DNA of 64,000 nt from Micromonospora rhizosphaerae (GCF_900091465.1 NZ_FMHV01000002.1:5146001-5210000); one strand, 5' to 3'; shown: positions 53,304 to 63,717, counted from the stretch's first letter. The notes: generated from the sequence alone by a model not told the origin. Numbers and translations are program-made.

Positions 53304-55577
53304 ATGTGCGACGTGTCACCGCCATCCGGGGAACGGCGGTTGTCAGGGGAAATCGTGGAGCTGAGGGTCCATGGGGTGGCGGGCGCCGGGGCCGGTCAGG
53401 TGCTCGGCTGCCGGGACGTCCGTCAGGTGGCCGGCGACCGCCGGGCCGGCTTCTACCGCCCCCGGGCGCAATCCCGGCACACCACCGGTGGGGGTGGGAC
53501 GCTGCTGGAGGCGTACCAGTGGAGCGACCTGCCCTCGGGCACCGCGGCGCGGACGCTGTCCCTGGTGTTCCTGCTGCCGTTCATGCTGAGCAACGTGGCG
53601 TTCTGGATGCGCCCGGCGGGACGGGGCTTGCAGTCCGGCGTCACCGTGCTGTGCCAGCTCCTCGCGCTCACCCTGACGCTGCTCTACGCGCTGACGGCGG
53701 CTGGGGTCGCCCTCGACCTCCTGGCGTGGAAGTGCATGGGCTCGTCCGGCTGTCTCGCCGGCCGTGGCTGGCTGTCCTGGCTAGGCGGCCGACCGGTCGG
53801 TGTGCGCCTGGCGCTGCTGGCCCTGGTGCCGTTGGCCGCGGTGGCACTGGTGTGGTTTCTCGGCGTACGACAGGCTCGCTCGTACGAAGCCTTCCGGTTG
53901 CCGGCCGCAAAGCCGCAGGATGACAACCTCACGGCGTTGGACCGGTGGGACGTCTCGCCGAGGGCGAAACGTCTTCACGCGATCCACGTCGCCGCTGCTT
54001 TCGTCACGCTGGACGTTGTGCTGCTCGCCGCACGCGCCGCCGCCGGGACTTCGGTGACGGTGGTCGTGTTGTCCGCGCTCGCCGGAGCGCTGCTGGCCAC
54101 GTGTGTGGTGCTGCTCTGCGCCCCGGGCCAACTGGAGCCGGCTCCGATCGCCAGCACCACGGATCGGATGCCTCTGGTGCTGCGCGCCGTAGCCGGCGGC
54201 CTGACGGTCGCGACGCTTTGGTCCGTCGCCGTCGAACCGGTCCGCTGGCCGCGGTCGGACGGACTGCCCAGGTACGCCGACATCGTCGCAATTGTGTTCG
54301 TCACCCAGACGGCGCTGCTCGTCGCGCTCGCCGTACTGGTGCTGTGGCGCTCTGGCGGCCGGGACCGCCGACCGGCGCTTCTGCGCGGCTTGGGCGCCGC
54401 CGTCGTCGCCACAGTCGCGACGGGCCTGGCGGGCGCCCTTTCGGCCGAGCTGGTCTACCGTGCGGCGTCTCTGCTCAGCAGGCGGACGTTCATGCTGCGA
54501 ACGGGGGACCTGGCGGTCCCAGTGCCGGCATACCGGTGGGCGATCCTGGCCTTCTTCCTGACCACAATCGCCGCCGTGACGGCGGGCGCCATCATCATCC
54601 TGTCGACCCGCGCGGACCGTCGGCGAACCGCAGCAGCCATCGTGGCCCGGGACTACCCGGCTCCCCCACCGGAGGCGAAGGCCCAGGCCCGGCGAGTGGA
54701 GAAAGCGGTCATCCAGGCATCTTTCACCGAGCAGCTGGGCTCACTGGCCATTGCCTACGCGTGCCTGACCGTGATCGGGCTCGGGGCCAGCGCGCTAGCT
54801 CTGGCGGGGTTGGAGCCGAGCCCGCTGGCGCAGGACCTCCTCGGCGTGCCCAGCGAGGTGCTGAGCGTAGTGATGGCCATTGGCAGCTACCTGATCCTCG
54901 CCGTCGTCGTCGGGCTCCTGGTGGGCGGGCTGTTCGCCTCACGGACGGCAGGGTTTCGCCGCTACGTCGGAGTGCTGTGGGACCTCGGCACCTTCTGGCC
55001 CCGCGCGGCCCACCCGTTCGCGCCACCCAGCTATATCGAGCGGGCCGTGCCGGAGCTGACGGATCGAATCTGCCAGCTGACGCGACGCTACGACGGGGTC
55101 GTGCTCAGCGGACACAGCCAGGGATCGGTCATTCTGGCCGCAACCGTGCTGCGACTGCGCCCAGAGGTGCGGCGACGAGTCGCGCTGCTCACCTATGCCT
55201 CCCCCCTCAAGCGACTCTGCGCCCAGCTCTACCCCGCGTACCTCGGCGAGCCCGTGCTGTACGAAATCGGCGACCGGATCGGGTGGCGCTGGCTGAACCT
55301 GTGGAGCAACACCGACCCCATCGGCGGCCGGATCTTCTCCAGGCAGCGGTCCGGGGACCCGCCCGCGCGCCCCCGGTCCGCCGCGCTGGTGGACCGCCGC
55401 CTACGCGACCCCGAAGACGTGCTGGCACCAGCTGTGGACAGCACCCCGCCGCCGATTTGGGGGCACACCCCATATGAATCGGACGATCGCTACGCCGCGG
55501 CAGTCCGCGAGCTGGCAGACCGGCTGCGAGCAGATTGGGAGCAGCGAGGTCCACACAACTGCGCCGAACCGGATTGA
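53304..55577 (+). CDS. Large membrane protein with a lipase-like GHSQGS motif
   Basis: 757 residues from an ATG at 53304; a GTG at 53355 with AGGGG upstream is an alternative, just before ELRVHGVAGAG, the conserved N-terminus of this actinobacterial family. Ten or so hydrophobic segments follow, and the C-terminal cytosolic-looking domain has VVLSGHSQGSVILAATVL, an alpha/beta-hydrolase nucleophile elbow, then LLTYASPLKRLCAQLYPAYL and SNTDPIGGRIF. The family is uncharacterised; a membrane-bound esterase or lipase is the natural guess. Catalytic Asp and His could not be assigned. Confidence 0.7.
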   Translation: MCDVSPPSGERRLSGEIVELRVHGVAGAGAGQVLGCRDVRQVAGDRRAGFYRPRAQSRHTTGGGGTLLEAYQWSDLPSGTAARTLSLVFLLPFMLSNVAFWMRPAGRGLQSGVTVLCQLLALTLTLLYALTAAGVALDLLAWKCMGSSGCLAGRGWLSWLGGRPVGVRLALLALVPLAAVALVWFLGVRQARSYEAFRLPAAKPQDDNLTALDRWDVSPRAKRLHAIHVAAAFVTLDVVLLAARAAAGTSVTVVVLSALAGALLATCVVLLCAPGQLEPAPIASTTDRMPLVLRAVAGGLTVATLWSVAVEPVRWPRSDGLPRYADIVAIVFVTQTALLVALAVLVLWRSGGRDRRPALLRGLGAAVVATVATGLAGALSAELVYRAASLLSRRTFMLRTGDLAVPVPAYRWAILAFFLTTIAAVTAGAIIILSTRADRRRTAAAIVARDYPAPPPEAKAQARRVEKAVIQASFTEQLGSLAIAYACLTVIGLGASALALAGLEPSPLAQDLLGVPSEVLSVVMAIGSYLILAVVVGLLVGGLFASRTAGFRRYVGVLWDLGTFWPRAAHPFAPPSYIERAVPELTDRICQLTRRYDGVVLSGHSQGSVILAATVLRLRPEVRRRVALLTYASPLKRLCAQLYPAYLGEPVLYEIGDRIGWRWLNLWSNTDPIGGRIFSRQRSGDPPARPRSAALVDRRLRDPEDVLAPAVDSTPPPIWGHTPYESDDRYAAAVRELADRLRADWEQRGPHNCAEPD

Positions 55578-55618
55578 ACGACACCTGGACGAGTAAGTCC
55601 TAACCCGGGTTGGTGGCC

Positions 55619-58303
55619 CTAGGCGATTCCGTAGCGCTTGCGGGCCTCCTGAACGGTCTCGGGCTTGACGTCGCCGCGCCGGGCCAGGGCGGCGAGCGCC
55701 GCGACCACGGCCGACTGCGGGTCAACCCCGAAGTGGCGACGGGCGGCCTCGCGGGTGTCGGAGAGGCCGAAGCCGTCCGTGCCGATCGAGTGCCAGTCCT
55801 GCGGCACCCACTGGCTGATCTGGTCCGGGACCGCCCGCATCCAGTCGCTGACGGCGAGCACCGGGCCGGGGGCGCCGTCCAGCACCCGGGTGACGTAAGG
55901 GATCCGGTCCTCGCCCTTGAGCTGCGCCGCGTCACAGTCCAGAGCGTCGCGGCGCAGCTCGCTCCAGGACGTGGCGGACCACACGTCGGCCGCCACGCCC
56001 CAGTCGCTGGCGAGGAGCCGCTGGGCCTCCAGGGCCCAGTGAATGGCGGTGCCGGACGCGAGGAGTTGCAGACGCGGGGCATCCGCCGCCAACTCCTGGG
56101 CATCGGCTTCCCGGAAGCGGTAGAGGCCCTTGAGGATGCCCTCCTCGATGGCCGCGCCCGGCGGCATGGGCGGCTGGACCTTCGGCTCGTTGTAGACCGT
56201 GAGGTAGTAGAAGACGTTTTCCGCGTCCGGCCCGTACATCCGGCGCAGCCCGTCGCGGACGATCACGGCGACCTCGTACGCGAAGGCCGGGTCGTAGGCG
56301 ACCGCGGCGGGGTTCGTGGACGCGATCAGGTGGGAATGACCGTCCGCGTGTTGCAGGCCCTCGCCGGTCATCGTCGTACGGCCGGCGGTGGCGCCGATGA
56401 GGAAGCCCCGGCCGAGCTGGTCCGCGAGTGCCCACATCTGGTCGGCCGTCCGTTGCCAGCCGAACATCGCGTAGAAGATGTAGAACGGGATCATCGGCTC
56501 GCCGTGGGTGGCGTACGACGTGGCGGCGGCCGTGAAGTCGGCCATCGAACCGGCTTCGGTGATGCCCTCGTGGAGGATCTGGCCGTTCGTGGCTTCCTTG
56601 TAGTACAGGAGCATGTCGCGATCGACCGGATCGTAGGTCTGGCCGTGCGGGGAGTAGATCCCGGCGGTGGGGAAGAGCGACTCCATGCCGAAGGTACGTG
56701 CCTCGTCCGGAACGATGGGCACCCACCGCCTGCCGGTCTCCGGATCCCGCATCAGATCCTTGACCAGGCGGACGAAGGCCATGGTCGTCGCGATCTCCTG
56801 GCTGCCGGACCCCTTGGCCAAGACTTCGAACGGCTTGGCGGGCGGTTGGGGCAGCACCACCGGGTGGACGCGGCGAGCCGGGGCGGGCCCGCCCAGCGCG
56901 GCCCTGCGCTCGTGGAGGTAGCGGACCTCCGGCGAGTCGGCGCCGGGGTGGACGTACGGCACCAGCTCATCGTTGAGCTTGCTGTCGGGGATCGGGAGTT
57001 CGAGGAAGTCGCGCAGCGCACGGAACTCGTTGCCGGTCAGCTTCTTCATCTGGTGGTTCGCGTTGCGCGACGCGAAGCCGGGGCCGAGCGTGTGACCCTT
57101 GACCGTCTGGGCGAGGATCACGGTCGGCGCGCCCCGGTGCTCGACGGCGGCCCGATAGGCGGCGTACACCTTGCGTGGTTCGTGGCCCGCCCGCGAGGCG
57201 TGGAAGCACTCGGCGATCTTCGCGTCGGTGAGCACCTTCGCCATCTCGACGAGCGCCGGGTCGGCGCCGAAGAAGTGTTCGCGGATGTAGCTGACGTCTC
57301 GGGCCGCGTACGTCTGGAACTGCCCGTCGGGGACTTCGCGCAGCCGGCGTACGAGCGCGCCGGTGGTGTCGAGCGCGAACAGGTCGTCCCAGGCCGAGCC
57401 CCAGAGCGACTTGACGACGTTCCAGCCCGCCGCGCGGAACTGGGCCTCCAGCTCCTGGACGATCTTGAAGTTGGAGCGCACCGGTCCATCGAGCCGCTGC
57501 AGGTTGCAGTTGATCACGAAGGTGAGATTGTGCAGGCCTTCGCGACCAGCGAGGGCGAGCGCGGCGGTCGACTCGGGCTCGTCCATCTCGCCGTCGCCGA
57601 GGAACGCCCACACCCGCGAGGCGGAGGTGTCCTTGATGCCACGGTGCTGCAGATAGCGGTTGAACCGCGCCTGGTAGATCGCTGACAGCGGGCCCAGGCC
57701 CATCGACACGGTTGCGAACTCCCAGAGCCACGGCAGCCGGCGCGGGTGCGGGTAGGAGGGGAGGCCATCGCCGCCCGCCTCCTGCCGGAACCGGTCGAGG
57801 TGGCCCTCGGTGAGCCGTCCGTCGAGGAAGGCGCGGGCGTAGATGCCGGGCGAGGCATGGCCCTGGATGTAGAGCTGGTCGCCGGAGCCGTCGGCCTCCT
57901 TACCGCGGAAGAAGTGCTGGAAGCCGGTCTCGTAGAGCCAGGCGGCGGAGGCGAAGGTGGCGATGTGGCCGCCCAGGCCGTAGCGGCTGCCGCGGGTCAC
58001 CATCGCGGCGGCGTTCCAGCGGTTCCAGGCGGTGATGCGCCGTTCCATCTCCTCGTCGCCGGGGAACTCCGGCTCGGCGGCGGTCGGGATGGTGTTGATG
58101 TACTCGGTCTCCAGCAGCTTCGGCAGCGCGAGGCCGGAGCCCTTGGCGTGTTCAAGAGTGCGGCGCAAGAGGTACGAGGCGCGGTGCGGCCCGGCTGCCG
58201 CGGTGACGGCGTCGAGAGAGGCGGCCCACTCGGCGGTCTCCTCGGGGTCGCGGTCCGGGATTTGATCGAGTGCGCTTGGCTGCTTTCGCCCGATGTCGGT
58301 CAT
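55619..58303 (-). CDS. aceE: Pyruvate dehydrogenase E1, homodimeric type
   Basis: 894 residues, as usual for Ace[33 protein letters not shown]...[15 protein letters not shown] (thiamine-diphosphate GDG-N motif), [20 protein letters not shown] and [20 protein letters not shown] are diagnostic. It decarboxylates pyruvate and feeds acetyl-CoA formation with E2/E3, which are not in the window. A palindrome lies inside its promoter and a GntR gene is immediately upstream, so regulation by that protein is likely. Confidence 0.97.
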   Translation of the reverse strand: MTDIGRKQPSALDQIPDRDPEETAEWAASLDAVTAAAGPHRASYLLRRTLEHAKGSGLALPKLLETEYINTIPTAAEPEFPGDEEMERRITAWNRWNAAAMVTRGSRYGLGGHIATFASAAWLYETGFQHFFRGKEADGSGDQLYIQGHASPGIYARAFLDGRLTEGHLDRFRQEAGGDGLPSYPHPRRLPWLWEFATVSMGLGPLSAIYQARFNRYLQHRGIKDTSASRVWAFLGDGEMDEPESTAALALAGREGLHNLTFVINCNLQRLDGPVRSNFKIVQELEAQFRAAGWNVVKSLWGSAWDDLFALDTTGALVRRLREVPDGQFQTYAARDVSYIREHFFGADPALVEMAKVLTDAKIAECFHASRAGHEPRKVYAAYRAAVEHRGAPTVILAQTVKGHTLGPGFASRNANHQMKKLTGNEFRALRDFLELPIPDSKLNDELVPYVHPGADSPEVRYLHERRAALGGPAPARRVHPVVLPQPPAKPFEVLAKGSGSQEIATTMAFVRLVKDLMRDPETGRRWVPIVPDEARTFGMESLFPTAGIYSPHGQTYDPVDRDMLLYYKEATNGQILHEGITEAGSMADFTAAATSYATHGEPMIPFYIFYAMFGWQRTADQMWALADQLGRGFLIGATAGRTTMTGEGLQHADGHSHLIASTNPAAVAYDPAFAYEVAVIVRDGLRRMYGPDAENVFYYLTVYNEPKVQPPMPPGAAIEEGILKGLYRFREADAQELAADAPRLQLLASGTAIHWALEAQRLLASDWGVAADVWSATSWSELRRDALDCDAAQLKGEDRIPYVTRVLDGAPGPVLAVSDWMRAVPDQISQWVPQDWHSIGTDGFGLSDTREAARRHFGVDPQSAVVAALAALARRGDVKPETVQEARKRYGIA

Positions 58304-58417
58304 GGTGGGCCGCCTTCCGACGGTTCCGGACCTCTCGTCCGGCGGGGCGGGAGGTCGAGACGGTGAGACAGGGGACCTGCCGGCCGGGGACCGGTCGGGC
58401 CGATGGGGTCCAACGCC

Positions 58418-58445
58418 ACTATAGGTCTGATCGATGATCGATCAA
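58418..58445 (-). promoter_or_regulatory. aceE promoter with embedded perfect palindrome
   Basis: On the minus strand TTGATC (58445-58440), 16 bases, TATAGT (58423-58418) is a good -35/-10 pair. TGATCGAT-G-ATCGATCA (58428-58444 read on plus) is a perfect 8-bp inverted repeat covering the -35 and spacer, exactly where a repressor would block polymerase. The GntR gene next door is the obvious candidate. Confidence 0.7.
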
Positions 58446-58500
58446 AGAGCGGTGAGCAAGCTCTCCGCCGGCCACGAAAGTGGCCTCCCATGTCGTGAAA

Positions 58501-59124
58501 TCAGACCTGGGGAGCACAACCGAGCACATGCTCCTTGACCAACACGTCGACCCGCGGATCCCGTTGCCGAAAGGCCTCGACGATCGCCTCGTGCTCCTCC
58601 GCGTACGACTGCTGGCGGGTGCCCAGCCACCGGATGGAGAGCGTCGTCCACACCTCGATACCGAGCGACTCCCAGGTGTGCAGCAGCACGCTGTTCCCGG
58701 ATGCGCGCACCAACTCCCGATGGAAGGCGACCGTATGACGTACCTGGGCCTCGGCATCACTCCTGCGATCGGCCTCGTAGAGCGCAGCGACCTCGGGCTC
58801 CAGGACGGAGACGTCCTTGCCCAGCCGTGGCGCGGCAAGCGAAGCAGCGATCTGCTCGAGGCCCGCCCGCACGGGATAGATCTCCTCGAGATCGGCCGCG
58901 GATAGATTGCGTACCCGTACGCCCTTGTTGGGTGCGGACTCGATCAGCCGCAGCATCTCCAACTCGCGCAGCGCCTCCCGGATGGGCGTCTGGCTGACCT
59001 CCAGCTCCACGGCGATCCGCCGTTCCACGATCCGCTCGCCCGGCTTCCAGCGCCCGCTGACAATCCCCTCGACGATGTACTCGCGGATCTGCCGAGGCAG
59101 CGAGTGGACGACGGGCGGGGCCAT
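58501..59124 (-). CDS. GntR-family regulator (FCD/FadR-type)
   Basis: 207 residues, ATG with GAGGAG upstream. IREYIVEGIVSGRWKPGERI and VSQTPIREALRELEMLRLIE form the GntR winged helix, and the C-terminal FCD domain has LEEIYPVRAGLEQIAASLAA and HTVAFHRELVRASGN. It lies immediately upstream of aceE on the same strand, with the palindromic site between them. It probably senses pyruvate or a related acid and controls aceE and perhaps itself. Confidence 0.92.
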   Translation of the reverse strand: MAPPVVHSLPRQIREYIVEGIVSGRWKPGERIVERRIAVELEVSQTPIREALRELEMLRLIESAPNKGVRVRNLSAADLEEIYPVRAGLEQIAASLAAPRLGKDVSVLEPEVAALYEADRRSDAEAQVRHTVAFHRELVRASGNSVLLHTWESLGIEVWTTLSIRWLGTRQQSYAEEHEAIVEAFRQRDPRVDVLVKEHVLGCAPQV

Positions 59125-59188
59125 GGGTACTCCTCGGGAGATTGGTGGCTGCCTAGACAATACGGCGGCCAACCGCAGGTCCCTAATT

Positions 59189-59218
59189 TCTATACGATCC
59201 AGGGTGTAATTATGCCAA
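59189..59218 (-). promoter_or_regulatory. Promoter of the GntR gene
   Basis: Minus-strand TTGGCA (59218-59213), 18 bases, TATAGA (59194-59189), about 65 bases before the ATG. The surrounding AT-rich stretch stands out in this GC-rich window. Confidence 0.5.
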
Positions 59219-59278
59219 ATCTGTGGCCCGCCTGTTCGGGGCGTCACCCAGCGTCGCTGGGTTCCCCGCCGCGGCGGG

Positions 59279-60469
59279 TCAGCCGGCTGATGTCCTGCTG
59301 GCTCTGCGGAGCCCGAGCAGGGCGACCAGGGCGAGGAGGATGACGGCGACGGAGTATTCGTTGGCGGTCCGGGGCAGGCCGCCGCCGTACACCACGAGGA
59401 AGCCGGCAATGACGGTGGGCAGGCCGAAGCCGACGTAGCAGATGATGTAGAGCAGGGAGAGCACGCTGGCGCGTTCGTGCGCCTCCACGAGCGGCATGAC
59501 CATCTTGACGCTGCCCATGAAACCGCCACCGAAACCGACGCCGCCGAGCGCGAGGCCGATGAAGAAGCCGGGGATGGATTCGGCGGTGACCGACACCACT
59601 GTGATGATCATGCCCAGGATGAGTGCGGTGATTGCGGTGTGCATCACGGTCCGCGCGGCAGCGTTGCGCAGCAGGAGAATGGTGCTGACCCCGAAGAGGG
59701 AGAAGACGAAGACGACCAGACCGCCGACCACGATCGAGGTGGCCATGAGGGCCCGCACGAGCGCCGGGCCGAGCGCGAGGAAGAAGCCGGCCAGCGCCCA
59801 GACGGCGAAGACCACCGGGGCGACGGCCAGTAGTGGCGCGCGCACGGCAGGGGGCAGCTTGATCTCCGGCCGCAGACTCTGCAGCGCTCCCTTCATCGGC
59901 GTGACCGTCTCCGGCATCAGTACGACCCCGAGGCCCTGGATCAGCAGGACGACGAGCAGGACGACGTACACCAGTCGCGTCGGCGCGGGCAGGAACTGGA
60001 TGAGCAGCGCCGAAACCAGGGCACCGGTGCCGGTCCCGATACCGGGGGCGATCGAGTTCGCGAGCGTGCCGCGGGCGCGGTTGATGTCGAGCATGGCGGC
60101 TCCGACGGCGCCGGTGGCGGCGCCAGCCGAGAGCCCCTGCACGACGCGGGCGGCCAGCAGCGTGGACACGCCGGTGGCGACGATGAAGAGGACCAGCGAG
60201 ATGATCTGGACCGCGATCGCGACGAGCAGCACCGGCCGCCGCCCGACATGGTCGGACAGCTTGCCGACCGTGAGCAGGGACGCCAGCACCGCGAGGGCGT
60301 AGACGGCGAACACCACCGTCGTCGTGACCGGCGAGAAGTGCCAGCGCGCCTGGTAAATCCCGTAGAGGGGCGTCGGGGCTGTCGACGCGGCCACGAAGGA
60401 CACGAGGATCGAGGCGAGCAGAGGCAGGGAGACGTTCGGCGAAAGTCGCCCCTGTCCGGCGATACTCAT
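59279..60469 (-). CDS. MFS transporter
   Basis: 396 residues with twelve hydrophobic segments. GKLSDHVGRRPVLLVAI between segments 2 and 3 is the MFS GxxxDxxGRR signature; the N-terminal half also has APTPLYGIYQARWHFSP, and GGVGFGGGFMGSVKMVMPLV occurs in the second half. It is most like drug or small-molecule efflux permeases. It is upstream of the GntR gene on the same strand, but a promoter lies between them. Confidence 0.88.
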   Translation of the reverse strand: MSIAGQGRLSPNVSLPLLASILVSFVAASTAPTPLYGIYQARWHFSPVTTTVVFAVYALAVLASLLTVGKLSDHVGRRPVLLVAIAVQIISLVLFIVATGVSTLLAARVVQGLSAGAATGAVGAAMLDINRARGTLANSIAPGIGTGTGALVSALLIQFLPAPTRLVYVVLLVVLLIQGLGVVLMPETVTPMKGALQSLRPEIKLPPAVRAPLLAVAPVVFAVWALAGFFLALGPALVRALMATSIVVGGLVVFVFSLFGVSTILLLRNAAARTVMHTAITALILGMIITVVSVTAESIPGFFIGLALGGVGFGGGFMGSVKMVMPLVEAHERASVLSLLYIICYVGFGLPTVIAGFLVVYGGGLPRTANEYSVAVILLALVALLGLRRASRTSAG

Positions 60470-60853
60470 CAGACGTGCTCCTCAGGTGAGCTGCAAGCGG
60501 CGGCCCGGCGCGAGCGACCTGGACGCCCTCCTGCTGACAGGCCGCAGCGGACTACCCAATGCGCGCCCTCACACGCGCATGCACTGGCCCCGACGCGCCA
60601 GACCCACCCGATCTGCGGCCAGCCGTGCATCAGCCGCAACGGGTTCCTGGTGGCGAGCGTCGCCGCCGCCGAGGCTTGGGTGGTGGCGGCGTGACGTTGG
60701 CGTTTCGGCTCGCACGCCCCGCCTTAGCGGCATGCTCGCCGGGGGCGAACCACAGCGGGTCAGCGCCGTGACCCCTGCTGGGTGATCCAGGCATGGTCGC
60801 GGCCGTAACGGGAATCGGAGAGCCGCCAGCAGGACCGACGGAGGAGACGCGCC
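60470..60853. other. Intergenic region between divergent genes
   Basis: 384 bases between the MFS gene and the DUF1223 gene. Open frames exist but show no family resemblance; a plus frame with SRNGFLVASVAAAEAWVVAA near 60640-60690 is the most protein-like and not convincing. GGAGG near 60838-60843 is the ribosome site for the next gene. Confidence 0.35.
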
Positions 60854-61630
60854 ATGACGGACCCATCGGGCACCGGGTCGAATCGTGCCCGCTCGTCAGA
60901 GTCGCCGGTGCGGGCGCGGGACGTCGCGCCGGCCGGCGGCGTCGCCGTCGTGGAGATGTTCACCTCTCAGGGCTGCAACAGCTGTCCTCCCGCAGAGGAA
61001 GTGCTGACCGAGATCGAGCGCGACGCCCGGAAGCGGGGACAGCCCGTCTTCGCCCTCGGATTTCACGTCGACTACTGGGACTACCTGGGCTGGCCCGACC
61101 GGTTCGCCGACGCGGCGTACACCGCGCGGCAGCAGGCATACGCGCGCGCCTTCGGCTCCGGGCAGTTGTACACCCCGCAGATGGTCGTCAACGGCACAGT
61201 CGAGTTCGTCGGTTCCGACCGTCGACGGGCGGCAACCGCGATCGCGTCCGCCCTGACGGGGGTAGCCGCCGCGCCGCTGGCACTGTCGGTCGAGGACGCC
61301 GCCGGGGCCACGGGCGGCGGGCACCGGGTGATGGTGGACTACCAGACCGAGCGGCCGCCGGAGCGGGCGGTGTTGAACGTGGCGATCGTGGAACGTGGCC
61401 TGGTAAGCGACGTCGCCCGGGGTGAGAACGCCGGGCGGACGCTGCGGCAGGACAACGTGGTGCGCGCCTTCACGTCGGTAGGCCTGGACGCCGAGCGTGG
61501 GCGGGTGGAACTGGAGGTGCCGCCAGATCTTGATCCTCGACAAGCCTCGGTGGTCGGGTACGTGCAGAACGACGGTGACAAGGCAATCGTCGGCGCCGCG
61601 GCCATCGACGTGTCCGCCGAGTCTGGATGA
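60854..61630 (+). CDS. DUF1223 thioredoxin-like protein
   Basis: 258 residues. VAVVEMFTSQGCNSCPPAEE opens the domain and keeps the CxxC; FALGFHVDYWDYLGWPDRFA, YTARQQAYARAFGSGQLYTP and QMVVNGTVEFVGSDRRR are characteristic of DUF1223. No signal peptide is obvious, so it is probably cytosolic or weakly membrane-associated. Role unknown; redox chemistry is suggested by the fold and CxxC. Confidence 0.88.
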   Translation: MTDPSGTGSNRARSSESPVRARDVAPAGGVAVVEMFTSQGCNSCPPAEEVLTEIERDARKRGQPVFALGFHVDYWDYLGWPDRFADAAYTARQQAYARAFGSGQLYTPQMVVNGTVEFVGSDRRRAATAIASALTGVAAAPLALSVEDAAGATGGGHRVMVDYQTERPPERAVLNVAIVERGLVSDVARGENAGRTLRQDNVVRAFTSVGLDAERGRVELEVPPDLDPRQASVVGYVQNDGDKAIVGAAAIDVSAESG

Positions 61631-61667
61631 GAGCTGGTGCCGGAATAATCGGCTGGGGACTCGCGGC

Positions 61668-62672
61668 TCAGGCTGGCGGCGGCAGCTCGCCGGATCCGCG
61701 GACGATCAGCCGCACCGGTAGCACCACCCGGCGGGGCGGAGCGGTCTCCCCGATGACTCGGTCGAGGAGGAGGCTCGCCGCCTGGCGGCCGAGCCGCTTC
61801 GGATCCTGGGACACGGCGGTGACGGGCGGATTGAGGGACTCGGCGGCCGGAAAGTCGTCGAAGCTGACGTGGGCCAGGTCGGTGCGGTCGCGCAGGTGCA
61901 GCGCGCGCACCACGCCGAGCGAGGCCCGCATGTTCGCCGACAGCACCGCGGTCGGCCCGTTCTCCACCTCCAGCAGGTCCATCATGGCGTCCGTGGAGTT
62001 GTGCGCGCCCATGGCGTCGACGCGTACCAGCCGGTCGTCGACGGGCAGTCCGGCGTCGAGCATGGCGGCGCGGAAGCCCTGGTAACGCAGGCGGGTGGTG
62101 TAGACGTGCAGCCGGTCGCCGACGAAGGCGATTCGCCGGTGGCCGTGGTCGATCAGGTGCCGGGTCGCCATTCGAGCCCCGCCCTCGTTGTCGACCAGCA
62201 CGGTGTCCGCGTCGTGCTGGATCGGTGGGCGGTCCACGAAAACGGTGGGAATCCGCGTCGCCAGGTGCTGGAAGTACGAGTGGTCGCCGGACGTCGGCGT
62301 GATGATGAGACCGGCGACTCGCCGGTCGGACAGGCCGCTGACGACCACGCGTTCGTACTCCGGCGCGTAGCCGGCGCTGGCGATGACGACGAACATCCCC
62401 CGCTCGCGGGCCACCTCTTCGACCGCCCCGGTCACCTCGGCCATGAACGGGTCCGCGATGTTCTCGACCACCAGGCCGATGGCGTCGTCCCGGCCGACTC
62501 GCAGCGAGCGGGCCACCGGGTTCGGGTGGAAGCCGAGTTCCCGGATCGCCGCGCGGACTCGCTCGGCGGTGCCTGGCGCGACGGCGGGATCGTCGTTGAC
62601 GACCCGCGACACGGTCTTCGCGCTCACCCCGGCGAGTAGTGACACGTCGCGCAGCGTCGGCCGTCGCGACAT
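61668..62672 (-). CDS. LacI-family transcriptional regulator
   Basis: 334 residues from the ATG at 62670-62672. TLRDVSLLAGVSAKTVSRVV is the LacI helix-turn-helix and hinge; GLVVENIADPFMAEVTGAVE and the periplasmic-binding-protein-like C-terminus follow. It overlaps the stop of the PfkB gene by one base, so regulator, kinase and aldolase form one operon and it presumably senses the sugar or phosphosugar handled by them. Confidence 0.93.
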   Translation of the reverse strand: MSRRPTLRDVSLLAGVSAKTVSRVVNDDPAVAPGTAERVRAAIRELGFHPNPVARSLRVGRDDAIGLVVENIADPFMAEVTGAVEEVARERGMFVVIASAGYAPEYERVVVSGLSDRRVAGLIITPTSGDHSYFQHLATRIPTVFVDRPPIQHDADTVLVDNEGGARMATRHLIDHGHRRIAFVGDRLHVYTTRLRYQGFRAAMLDAGLPVDDRLVRVDAMGAHNSTDAMMDLLEVENGPTAVLSANMRASLGVVRALHLRDRTDLAHVSFDDFPAAESLNPPVTAVSQDPKRLGRQAASLLLDRVIGETAPPRRVVLPVRLIVRGSGELPPPA

Positions 62673-63691
62673 CAGGTCCCCGATCGGGCCGTCGGAATGT
62701 CGGCGTCCCGCTGGGCCCACGGCACCGTGGTGACCGGACGGGCTCGGCCGGTCAGCTGGATCTCCAGCTGTCGCGTCCGTTCCGGGTCGACGCCGCCGGC
62801 GAGTTCCTGCTCGACCGAAGCGGTCGCGGCGGCGACGGCGAGCACCACCGCGTCGACGCCCTCCCGGCCCTCCTCGAACGCTTCGACCAGGCCACCGACG
62901 AACGAGTCGCCGGCCCCGATCGGGTTCACCACCTCCGTCGGGACCGTGGGCACCCAGAACACCCGTTCCTCGTCACCGAATGCGGCCCCCGCCGCGCCGG
63001 CGGTGACGGCCGCCGACCGCGCGCCGCGGCGGCACAGCTCGGTGACCGCCGCGCACGCCCGTGCCGCGACGTCCGGACCAGCCTCGTCCACCGCCTCGTG
63101 GGACTGTCCCCACAGGACACCCTCGGCCTCCGCCAGGTTCGGCGTGACGAGGTCGGGTCCGGCGCCGAGCGTACCGGCCAGCGCCGCCCGCGCCGCGTCG
63201 ACAACCACCCGTACGCCGGCGCGACGGGCGATCGTGGCCAGCCGCCCGTACCCGTCGTCCGGCACGCCGGGCGGCAGGCTACCGGAGCACACCAGGGTCA
63301 GGTGCTCCCCCGTGGCCAGTTCGTCGGCGACGGCCTGCTCGTAGCGCTGCCAGGCCTCGGCCGTGATCTGCGGCCCGGGCTCGTTGAGCACGGTCACCCG
63401 ACCGGAATCCTCTAGGTAGATGGTGGCCACCCGGACGTCCCCGGGCACCGGAACACCGACGAACTGCATCGGTTCGACGGCGAAGAGCCGGGCGAGCACA
63501 TCCGCGTCCGTCTCCGGCCGGAAGCTGACCAGCCGCGGCCGCCGCCCGAAGGCCGCGGCAGCCCGGCCCACGTTGACGCCCTTTCCGCCGGCGGTGACGA
63601 CCGCCCGGTACGGCCGCAGCACGCTTCCGGGCCGGAGTTCGGGCAGGCGAACGGTCCGGTCCACGGTGATGTTCGGGGTCGCGATGAGCAC
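62672..63691 (-). CDS. PfkB-family phosphosugar kinase (1-phosphofructokinase-like)
   Basis: 339 residues from a GTG at 63689-63691 with AGGAG upstream. ATPNITVDRTVRLPELRPGS is the N-terminal LacC/FruK-like start; AGGKGVNVGRAAAAFG the substrate loop, and NPIGAGDSFVGGLVEAF the anion hole and catalytic Asp. It phosphorylates a ketohexose-1-phosphate or tagatose-6-phosphate type substrate. The neighbouring LacD/YihT-like aldolase implies the product is a bisphosphate or sulfo-analogue. Confidence 0.85.
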   Translation of the reverse strand: MLIATPNITVDRTVRLPELRPGSVLRPYRAVVTAGGKGVNVGRAAAAFGRRPRLVSFRPETDADVLARLFAVEPMQFVGVPVPGDVRVATIYLEDSGRVTVLNEPGPQITAEAWQRYEQAVADELATGEHLTLVCSGSLPPGVPDDGYGRLATIARRAGVRVVVDAARAALAGTLGAGPDLVTPNLAEAEGVLWGQSHEAVDEAGPDVAARACAAVTELCRRGARSAAVTAGAAGAAFGDEERVFWVPTVPTEVVNPIGAGDSFVGGLVEAFEEGREGVDAVVLAVAAATASVEQELAGGVDPERTRQLEIQLTGRARPVTTVPWAQRDADIPTARSGT

Positions 63692-63717
63692 TGCTCCTCC
63701 TCGCCTCGCCGCGGCCA

